The notes under the pieces: generated by a model
The model's input: only the letters and a program-made list of their open reading frames with translations
Databases searched by the model: none
What the model was told of the DNA's origin: nothing
Source of the DNA: Tupaia tana
Taxonomy: Eukaryota; Chordata; Mammalia; Scandentia; Tupaiidae
Assembly: GCA_026018925.1 (NCBI GenBank)
Contig: JAKSZU010000005.1
Span: forward strand, 82,945,398-83,009,397
Direction of reading: 5' to 3'
DNA: 64,000 nt
Shown here: positions 56,213 to 64,000 of the stretch, piece after piece
How positions within the stretch are numbered: position 1 is the stretch's first letter
Layout: every line of letters begins with the position of its first letter
Position numbers and translations under genes: made by a program

Positions 56213-56485
56213 TTTTTTTTTTCTTTTGTTTTTTGGAGAGGTTTTTGCTATAGGGCGTGTGCGCTCGCCAGACAGACAGAAAGAGACAGAGAGATAGAAA
56301 GCGAGAAATCACCCCCCAGGGGGGATGGCCACGCTGCAATCCCTTCTCCTCCATTCTCCTCCTGGGATCTTGGGCACGCACGCACACGTGCCCGGCGTGA
56401 GTTTAAGCCACCGGGTCCGGGACTCGAACCACGGTCGACTACGTGGGAGTCCAGCGACATAGCCATTACGCTAACTGCTGGTCCC
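56213..56485 (-). mobile_element. tSINE-A, young, antisense, 14-bp perfect duplication
   Basis: Complete canonical copy with CpG body, hairpin accccccaggggggatggcc and head gtccgggactcgaaccacgg. Flanked by perfect gataacattatttt (56199-56212 and 56486-56499). Confidence 0.97.
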
Positions 56486-56537
56486 GATAACATTATTTTC
56501 ACTTTCTAGATGGACAGAATGATACAAAGAACTTTTT

Positions 56538-56955
56538 TGTGAATTTAATTTTTTAATTTTAATTTATTTTATACATTCAATCATTACGTATCACTTAGTT
56601 TGTAAAGTGAATTTACCCAACATGAATACAGCTCACACCAGTCCAGTCAAGGATGGTATACATGTTATCATCAACAGACAGAAATCCTTTTCTGTGTTCC
56701 ATAAATGCCCTGCCTATTATTCTCCTATATTTCTTTCTCACACTCTCCCTCTTCACCCACCTTCTTCCCACACTGTCTTCAGGATCCATAGCCATTTTCC
56801 ATACTTTTATATTCTCTAATCTTTCAGTTTCTGCAATGGAGAGTTGACAGTTGGTACATATTAAGTGGAGTCCTACAATGTCTCTCTTTCATAGTCTGGC
56901 TTGCTTTACTCAGCAGTAAATCTTCCGTATTTGTCCACTTCGTGTCAAACTGTTG
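56538..56955 (-). mobile_element. L1 3' end, antisense
   Basis: Tail complement, atacattcaatcattacg, cacttagtttgtaaagtg, atcatcaacagacagaaatc, ctaatctttcagtttctgc, aagtggagtcctacaatg and tttgtccacttcgtgtcaaac. Same 3' UTR family as 937 and 16100. Truncated before ORF2. Confidence 0.88.
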
Positions 56956-57216
56956 TTCTAAGCTACAAGTTTTGTTTTGTTAGCAAAACAGTAAAAAACT
57001 ATTATGCCACTTAAGACATAAAATATACAAATAAACTTAAAAAAGAAAAAAATGTATAAAATATATTTAAAAATCCATCTCCAATATTTTTTCCCTTCCT
57101 CTACCCATATGTATTAAGCAAATTCAGTGGTTTTGGTAAATATTATTTATATGATTTCTACAAATTGTAAATGTCTAAAATTTCATTGAATCTGTATTCT
57201 ATAATAAGAATACAAT

Positions 57217-57259
<43 letters not shown>

Positions 57260-58112
57260 ATATATAACTAATAGTTATATATACTATCAGTATATAACTG
57301 CTAGTTAATACATTCTTCCACAGTTATGGAATGACAGCAGTGAGATATCTCTATATATACTTACCTAGCTAGATTGCGTTTCCAGCTCTTATGCTCTGAG
57401 GTGTTGTCATGTGACTAAATATTCATGAATGGCATATGTGCAAAAGAGATGGGCTTCATTTCTGTGTCTGAGCATTAAGGCATTGCTAAATGATTCTTGC
57501 TGCTCTGCTTTTCCTCTTACAGCTAAAATATTGACATGTAGATAACTAAAATTCACATGTGGGATTATTCTGAGAATTTCACAAATTCAGAGAAAAATAA
57601 ATATCTATCCTCCCCTAGTTATTAAGAAAGGACATAAGTGGAGAAGGAGTAAGACACTGAAGTATGGGATAGAGACTTTTGAGTCAATAACAATGAAACA
57701 GAGAAATTGTAACCACAAATCACCCTGAAATTCTATTACTAGTAAAGGAAGCTCCTCTCAACTTATGTGAGGTAAATTACTTTTGTGTGACAAATGTTCT
57801 TTTCAGGTATTACACCTGGGGCAGTAATGATGCTGGTTCTTTTTGGGACCTACCACCCCATGTATTGCCTGTACCCACAAGTCAAGTTGGATACCCAACA
57901 TAGTCCATACAGGAATCATAAGGAATGAACATGGAGGTGATGATTACACATTGAAAGAACAATTCTCCCCATACTATGTCAAATGGAACTTTATTGTCTT
58001 GGCTGAAGCCTAGTGAATAGTTTTAATAATCTGCTAAAGGCAAATTAAACCACAGCCCCATGATGGCCCACAATTAATAAGCTTCACCCTGACATAGAGT
58101 ATATAAAGTTTT
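56956..58112. other. AT-rich non-coding DNA
   Basis: Contains the (AT)n run at 57219 followed by an 11-bp palindrome with a 1-nt centre (atatataacta and tagttatatat, about 57260-57284). No gene. Confidence 0.5.
57219..57252. repeat. (AT)n microsatellite
   Basis: About 34 bp of pure AT dinucleotides. Confidence 0.95.
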
Positions 58113-58385
58113 GTTTTTTTGTTTGTTTTTTTGTTTTGTTGCTGTTGTTTTTAGAGCGGTTTTTGCTATAGGGCTTGTGTACTCGCTGGAAAGACAGAGA
58201 GAGAGAAAGTGAGAAATCACCCCAGGGGAGATGGCCACACTGCAATCCCTTCTCCTCTATACTCCTCTCAGGATCTAGGGCACATGCACCTGGTATGAGT
58301 TTAAGCCACCTGGTCTGGGACTCGAATTGCAGTCGACTACATGGAAGTCCAGTGACATAGCCATTATGCCAACTGCTGGTCTCAA
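58113..58385 (-). mobile_element. tSINE-A, antisense
   Basis: (TTTG)n-like tail complement, agcggtttttgctatagggc, gaaatcaccccaggggaga, head ggtctgggactcgaattgc (A present in B box). Flanks tataaagttttg and tattgaaagttttg. Confidence 0.94.
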
Positions 58386-58489
58386 GTATTGAAAGTTTTG
58401 ATGATTCAAAAAGAAGATACTGTTGGACTGAACATATTATACAAAACTGCTTGGCCATCATCTAAAAATACTTTCAAAAGGGCATCTTG

Positions 58490-58765
58490 GGAACCAGCAG
58501 TTGGCGTAATGGCTATGTCGCTGGACTCCCACGTAGTCGACCGCGGTTCGCGTCTCGGACCCGGTGGCTTACAACTCACGCCGGGCGCGTGTGCGTGCGT
58601 GCCCAAGATCCCGAGAGGAGAATGGAGGAAGAGGGATTGCGGCGTGACCATCCCCCCTGGGGGGTGATTTCTCGCTTTCTGTCTCTATGTCTCTCTCTGT
58701 CTGTCTGGCGAGCGCACGCGCCCTATAACGAAAAGCCTCTCCAAAAAAAAAAAAAAAAAAAAAAA
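58490..58765 (+). mobile_element. tSINE-A, young, B-box-variant
   Basis: Complete, 25-nt A-tail. B box ggttcgCgtctcgg. Lineage marks GGGAACC, GTGACCATC, CTATGTC. Flanked by gggcatctt on both sides. The very high CpG content suggests a recent arrival. Confidence 0.97.
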
Positions 58766-58827
58766 AGGGGCATCTTATGTATTTATTGGCTAATGCATTG
58801 ATAAGGAAAACACAACATAATTTCTTT

Positions 58828-59089
58828 TTTTTTTTTGGAGAGGTTTTAGCTATAGGGTGCGTGCACTCGCCAGACCAACAGAGAGAGACAGAGAGACAGA
58901 AAGCGAGAAATCACCCCCCAGGGGGGATGGTCACGCCGCAATCCCTTCTCCTCCGCTCTCCTCTCAGGATCTTAGGCACACACGCACACGCGCCCGGCGT
59001 GAGTTTTAAGCCACCGGGTCCGGGACGCGAACCGCGGTCGACTACGTGGGAGTCCAGCAACATAGCCATTACGCTAACTGCTGGTTCCC
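58828..59089 (-). mobile_element. tSINE-A, young, antisense, B-box-variant, 14-bp perfect duplication
   Basis: Complete. gacgcgaaccgcggtcgac (B box TTCGCGTCC), gttttaagcc, gatggtcacgcc, ggttccc. Flanked by perfect aacataatttcttt (58814-58827 and 59090-59103). It is inverted relative to 58490 with only 62 bp between them. Confidence 0.98.
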
Positions 59090-59103
59090 AACATAATTTC
59101 TTT

Positions 59104-59315
59104 ATAGCTTGTTTATTTCTTCATGAGAGTGAGAGAGAAACAAAAACACAGCACCCCCCAATAGGATCTTACACCAAAATCTCCCTTAAGACTTCTTGGC
59201 CAGCCAGGATTATGGGCAAGCATGGGAAAGCAAACTTGGGAAAGCAAACTTGAAATCTTCCACATAGCTCCAGCATCACTTGAGCATCATGTTAGTACTG
59301 TCGATGGGTTTAAGT
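59104..59315 (-). mobile_element. tSINE-C candidate, antisense
   Basis: tttatttcttcatgagagtg, agagagaaacaaaaacacag, caccccccaataggatc, with a local 14-bp duplication (ggaaagcaaacttg twice, about 59224-59251), then a head-like end (cttccacatagctccagc). Confidence 0.42.
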
Positions 59316-60574
59316 ACATGTTTATAGCAGTGCAAAAATTATTTTGAATCTACTTATAATTTATTAATATAAATTTTCCATGAAGTTTTTTGAAAATACT
59401 TTGTACATTGGATGTAAGGTGGTAAATATTATTTCTGCACATGTAATGATTCTAAAATATGTCATTTAACCTAGCTGACTGACCAACTATAAATTAACAA
59501 ATAAAAAGGTAGTTAAAATACAAATAAAAGAAAGTGATTATGAAATAAAATTGACCTCTCAGAAAGTAAGGCACAAAAGGAGAATGAAGCAATAGACAGG
59601 AGAAACAAACAAACAAACAAAAATAGGAACATGGAGGAATTGATCATAATAATTTTGATGATATGTTGATATTAAATAAAATAAATATTTAAAGTACGAG
59701 AAGAGGTACTATACTTGCACCTTCGATCATGTAATAGGACACTTTACATCATGTTAAAGAACATTGTGTACCTCCTTTAATTACAGAGACAACACTTCCC
59801 ATATCTTGCCATCTTGTTCTGACTTCTTTATTGGGTAGTTTAAAGGCAGTCACTTTTAGCATGACCCAGAAATGACTAAACAAAAACAGATCTACAGAAA
59901 GCCAAGCTGCGCTTTGTTCATTACAAAGTAAAATAGTTTATGGATAGATGTGTTTTCAGCAAATAAATTTACAGTATTGATCTCTGACAGACAAAATCTA
60001 GAATTTAGGGTCATGTCATAACTTCTTTGGCTGATTATTAGAATCCATTTGAAAAATAGTTCCTGAATTCTCTTTTTTTTTTTTTTTTCTAGCTATGAAA
60101 GAGACACTAGGACTTGATATACCATTGCTGAAAAGATCTATGAAACGGATCAAAAGATGTGATACATCTATATTAAACATTGAAAAAAGAGTATTTAAAA
60201 ACTTTGGTCCTTGTGCAAAGGAAAACAATAAAATAAGTTATCCAAACTTCCCAGCCTTGTACCTAGGAAGTGCAAATTTTGCAGATAGGAAGGATGGAGT
60301 GGAGAGAATCTAAATAGGGATGCACTTTTAAGGTCAGTAGCTGCAATGTCTTTGCCCAAAAGTTTGGTTAGATATCCATAGGGTAGGTTATTTTTGAAAG
60401 CCCTAGAAAAAAACAACCCATTGTTTTAGTGAAAGCTGATTGGTGGACTAGAGTTTGTACACTACTGGGAAATATTGACGGCTGATTCAAAATGATTAAA
60501 GAGACCAGATTGAGTCTTAGTCATTTGTTTGAGACCTCAGAGACAACATCCATGCAAACAAGAGATTATCATAG
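59316..60574. other. AT-rich non-coding DNA
   Basis: A (T)n-ctag tract at 60072-60092 precedes a 72-codon frame (60095-60313). See the rejected list. No gene. Confidence 0.45.
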
Positions 60575-60780
60575 TCTAGGTCAGAAGTTGACAAAAGCAG
60601 TTCATTGTTCAAATTTAGCCAGTTACATTTTTTGCAAAAAACAAAACAAACATGAAAAAATGGAATAGAGTACGCCTGTTCATCTGCTTATCATGTGACA
60701 TTGTTTTCAAACTGCATTACAGAGCTGACTAATCACAGTGGGAAGCATATGGCCTATAAATCCTGTTTAATGTAAATTTA
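60575..60780. mobile_element. hAT-Charlie-type (MER1-group) DNA transposon relic
   Basis: taggtcagaagttgacaaaag, then gcctgttcatctgcttatc, ttcaaactgcattacagagc and gcatatggcctataaatcc correspond to a common non-autonomous hAT element of placental mammals. Diverged. Confidence 0.5.
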
Positions 60781-60827
60781 CCATCTTCTAGTTTAGAGAA
60801 ATGACCATCTTCTAGTTTAGAGAAAGG
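60780..60827. repeat. 24-bp tandem duplication, two copies
   Basis: accatcttctagtttagaga repeated with a 24-bp period (60780-60803 and 60804-60827), one difference, and a third partial start accat at 60828. Confidence 0.9.
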
Positions 60828-61162
60828 ACCATGCCATGGGACTAGGTTCAGCATTAAAATAGAGCACCTATGACACCATACACCATACTAAATAAATCTG
60901 TGAAAAATTACAGGACCCAAAGGATTCCCAGTAGTTATTTAACTGTCTACTGGAAGAAAAAACAGAAACTCATTTAAAGATGATGTCACTATTCAGATAC
61001 TACCATATATTACTACAATGAGCAAAAAAAAAAATTACTAACTATAAAAGAAGTGGGGAAATATGATATATAATGAGGGCAGACTACCAAACGACAGATG
61101 CAAACCCTGAGATAACCCGGCTCTTGAAATGAGCAAAGAAAACCATACCATGCATACTTCTG
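60828..61162. other. Unassigned non-coding DNA
   Basis: No gene or recognised repeat. Confidence 0.45.
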
Positions 61163-61315
61163 TATATATGAGAGGACTCCAAAAAGTCTTTGGAAAATGG
61201 AATTAAATAATTATAAGTAAATAAATACAAGTTTATTTGATAAAAAACTGAATTCCATGCCCAGTGTTTTTCATGATATGCATTTTTATACATTTTTGAA
61301 GATCCCAGTATATAA
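61163..61315. mobile_element. Mariner-type DNA transposon relic (MITE-like)
   Basis: Left end agaggactccaaaaagtctt and right end tttttgaagatcccagta form imperfect terminal inverted repeats inside TATA flanks, with the mariner-like inner gcatttttatacattt and tttggaaaatggaatt. About 150 bp, too short to encode transposase. Confidence 0.55.
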
Positions 61316-61680
61316 TAAACAGCTATCATAATGATGTTCCCAGATTTTAAAAGACAAAGGGTCATAATAAATAAATAGTTGAGAAATTAGAAATTTTTAA
61401 TAGAAAAATTGAAAGGAGGAAAAGAAATATTAGGAATTATAAAGGATAATAATTGCCAGAAGTCCTTAACAGCAGCTTAATAACTGCAGAAAAATATCAT
61501 TTATTTTTAATGTAAGACAGTAAAAACTATCCTACCTGGAAAACTTAGGGAGAAAAGAATAAAATAATATGACAAGAAACTTGTCACCTGTAGAAGATAA
61601 AATGTTTTAGTATCTATGTAATCTGAATTCAAGATGAAATAGAGAAAGCAACAGGGCAAGTACAAATATTTGAAAAAAAT
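61316..61680. other. Unassigned non-coding DNA
   Basis: AT-rich, no gene or recognised repeat. Confidence 0.5.
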
Positions 61681-61909
61681 GGGACCAGCTGGTGATGCGG
61701 TAGTTAAGGTGCTGGATCATGTTCTGTGCTGAGCAGCCTAAAAATCATAACAGGCATGTGTGCATTTGTGCCCAAAATCCCAAGAGAAGAATGGGAGAGA
61801 AGGGATAGTGGTGTGGCCACCCTCGAAGGAGGTAATTTCTGACTTTTTCTCTCTCTGTCTCTGTCTCTTCCCAGTGAGTACACACACCCTGTGGCAAAAG
61901 AAAAGAAAT
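61681..61909 (+). mobile_element. tSINE-A, old, B box deleted
   Basis: Head gggaccagctggtgatgcgg, then ggtgctggatcatgttctgt and gctgagcagcctaaaaatc: the stretch that normally holds ggttcgagtcc is missing. Body, CT tract and caccctgtggcaaaag remain. Probably lost after insertion. Confidence 0.85.
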
Positions 61910-62032
61910 TGTGAAAAGAAAGTACCACATTTTTCTGAACACAATGAAAATCACTAGTTTATATGTCAATGAAAAGCAACTAACCTAAATGTACTAAGAA
62001 CATCACCCATAGGCACATCATAGTCTAGCTGA

Positions 62033-62064
<32 letters not shown>

Positions 62065-63260
62065 AAGATAGAAAATATTGAAGTCAACAGGGGGCTTGTT
62101 AGTTTTTAATAATCATCTTTATTATTTTTTCTGAGTTTATTGTGTTTCTGAATTTATTACTTTTTTCTCTATTATTGCTGAGATGTTAAAAATTGTTCCC
62201 GGTTCCCACACCTCAATTCTGATGTCTAAGGAAAAAAAAAAAAAAAAGACAAAACCAGATGTTACGTTGCATATAAGAGTCTGTCATATTGGTAAAGAAT
62301 GAAGAAAAGATGAATCTTGAAATTTTTATAGTAGAGTTAGTTGTCCTTCTTCCTTGAAAGGATAGAGAAAAATCTTTGCACCTTAGAGACAGAGGGAGGA
62401 TCATGTGTTCTCACTTTAACATTTTAAAAATGTAAACAAATCTTTTCAAGGGCCAGAGAATTGCAGCATGTCCAGCTTTAAAATCTAAAAATATCTCTAA
62501 GGTCTTGGGCCTTATCCTACCTTGAAATATAAACACATACCTCTGGAACTTGGTAAATATCACTTAAGTTCTCATCACCTGTACTGCTGTGAATTATCTT
62601 TCACTTCTTGCTTTTACGCCAGAATCTCATTTATTAAAAACCTTCCAGAAATTTCTTACTGTGCAGAAACATATTTTTCCTTATGCAGACTGAAATAATG
62701 AAACAAATGAAATTTGTCAACTAATGGATATCAAAAGACAATGAAATGATAGTTTTAAAATAGTAATAGGAAAAATGTCAATACAACACTATATGTCAAG
62801 TGAAAATAATCAGTGTGAAATGTTTGTATTTTCTGATGAGCAACATTGGAGAATTTTCATCAATATATCTATAGCACACAAAATGCTAAACTAAGTTCCA
62901 CAGAATGAAATAATGTAAAATTAGATTACAATTTTGACTCATGAAAGTAAAGACGAACAAGCTCTTTGAAAAACAAGTAACTGATTACACAAAAACAATA
63001 GTACCATGTTGAGTTTAATGTGGATTTTGATGTATATAAAACTGGAACTATTAAGAACCAAAGTAATTTAAATATGAGTATTGTCATTGACAAATCAACC
63101 ACTAAAGCAATAATACAATGTATTTTGTTTAAAGACACAATAGAATATTTTAAATGAAATGTTAAATATATTAAAATAATTTAAAGGAAACAAAGAAATA
63201 AAAGGGTTTGGAAATATGCCATAAAAATAACTAAAAAAGAACTCATATGGTGATTACATT
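61910..63260. other. AT-rich non-coding DNA
   Basis: Long A-runs at 62034-62060 and near 62229. No gene or clear repeat. Confidence 0.5.
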
Positions 63261-63274
63261 AAATACAAAGGTAT

Positions 63275-63541
63275 CGGGGACCAGCAGTTAGCGTAATGGC
63301 TATGTTGCTGGACTCCCATGTAGTCGACTGTGGTTCGAGTCCCGGACCGGGTGGCTTAAAACTCACGCTGGACGTGAGTGTGCGTACGTGCCCAAGATCC
63401 TGAGAGGAGAATGGAGGAGAAGGGATTGTGGCATGGCCATCCCCCCTGGGGGGGTGATTTCTCGCCTTCTGTCTCTAATGTCTCTCTCTGACTGTCTGGT
63501 GAATGCACGAGCCCTATAGCAAAAAACCTTTCCAAAAAAAA
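63275..63541 (+). mobile_element. tSINE-A, young, 14-bp perfect duplication
   Basis: Head ggggaccagcagttagcgta, B box ggttcgagtcccgg with A, hairpin atcccccctggggggg, gccctatagcaaaaaacc. Flanked by perfect aaatacaaaggtat (63261-63274 and 63542-63555). Confidence 0.97.
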
Positions 63542-63849
63542 AAATACAAAGGTATTAAAACTCAAAAGAAACCCAAAAGTTTTCAGACTGAATAAAAGAG
63601 AAAGACTCAATTTCATTATGTTTTAAAAAAAAAAAAAAAGATATGTTAGAATAAAAAGTATAGGAAAGATTAAAAGTATATCATGCAGAGTAGCAGAAAG
63701 AAGTTGATATGAGTATATTAATATATATTGGAAAACATTTCCTAGTGATATAAAAAATAAATTTTCTATGAAAATATAACAGTGTTAAATATATATGCAC
63801 ATAACATCAGAGCTTTAAAAATATTGAGACAAAAACTGACAGGTCTAAG

Positions 63850-64000
63850 TTTATTTTTTAATTAATTTTTATTTAATTTTGTTATTATCACTTTTAATTT
63901 GCTATAGGACATTTGAATTCACCAGAAAGAGACTGAGACAGAGAGAGTGAGAGAGAGAAAGGGAGAAAACAAGTTGCCAGTTCAGGACTTGAACTGTAGT
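63850..64000 (-). mobile_element. tSINE-B, antisense, cut by the window end
   Basis: T-rich tail complement, ttgctataggacatttgaatt, (GA)n, gagaaaacaagttgccag, ttcaggacttgaactgtag, then the sequence ends inside the head. Confidence 0.82.

Noticed and set aside
57800-58100. Possible single-copy exon (mixed-composition block)
   Set aside because: No open frame of useful length and no splice context.
60095-60313. 72-codon frame after a long polypyrimidine tract and CTAG, resembling an exon behind a splice acceptor
   Set aside because: No recognised domain and no convincing donor in frame. The T-run is a common low-complexity tract in this window. Only a transcript could support it.

Overview
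The window is nuclear DNA from a placental mammal. The evidence is a dense layer of tRNA-derived SINEs over L1 fragments whose ORF2 and 3' UTR sequence matches mammalian L1, plus an L2 copy, MaLR-like and solo LTRs, old L1M-type 3' ends and decayed hAT and mariner relics. There are no Alu or B1 elements, so it is unlikely to be primate or rodent. The dominant SINE is not one I can name, and I do not assign a species. No protein-coding exon, tRNA, rRNA or other functional RNA gene could be supported. The open frames are short, and most of the longer ones run through SINE or L1 sequence.

I use three local labels. tSINE-A is a roughly 255-285 bp element with a tRNA-like head starting GGGACCAGCAG (box A TTAGCGTAATGG, B box GGTTCGAGTCC), a CpG-rich body, a CCCCCCTGGGGGG hairpin, a CT-rich stretch, the motif GCCCTATAGCAAAAACC and an A-tail. 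tSINE-B has the same head joined directly to the CT-rich stretch, without the roughly 110 bp body, and ends in AATAAA-rich sequence. tSINE-C is a looser, older group with a tRNA-like head and a different body. About 67 such copies cover roughly a quarter of the window.

Layout: 0-4.5 kb has an antisense L1 end, a MaLR-like LTR, an old L1 end and a perfect hairpin. 5.6-6.1 kb is a complete solo LTR with TG...CA ends and ATAA duplications. 8-10.5 kb has L1M-type repeats. 13.3-16.1 kb is a SINE cluster. 16.1-19.1 kb is stacked antisense L1 ends, including an ORF2 remnant whose FADD motif has become FAND. 20-30.6 kb is mixed old L1, twin-primed L1 and SINEs. 30.6-38.6 kb is the densest SINE stretch, with a second twin-primed L1, a split L2 and a 28-nt SINE-head insertion. 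40-46.6 kb is an old L1 repeatedly broken by SINEs. 48-64 kb holds scattered young SINEs, L1M-type repeats, a hAT relic and a mariner relic.

No gene system works together here. The interest lies in the retrotransposon biology. A tSINE-A lineage carries a changed Pol III B box yet has clean target-site duplications. The A and B families differ by a body module. A tailless, head-only micro-insertion and several nested and twin-primed events can be read directly from the sequence.
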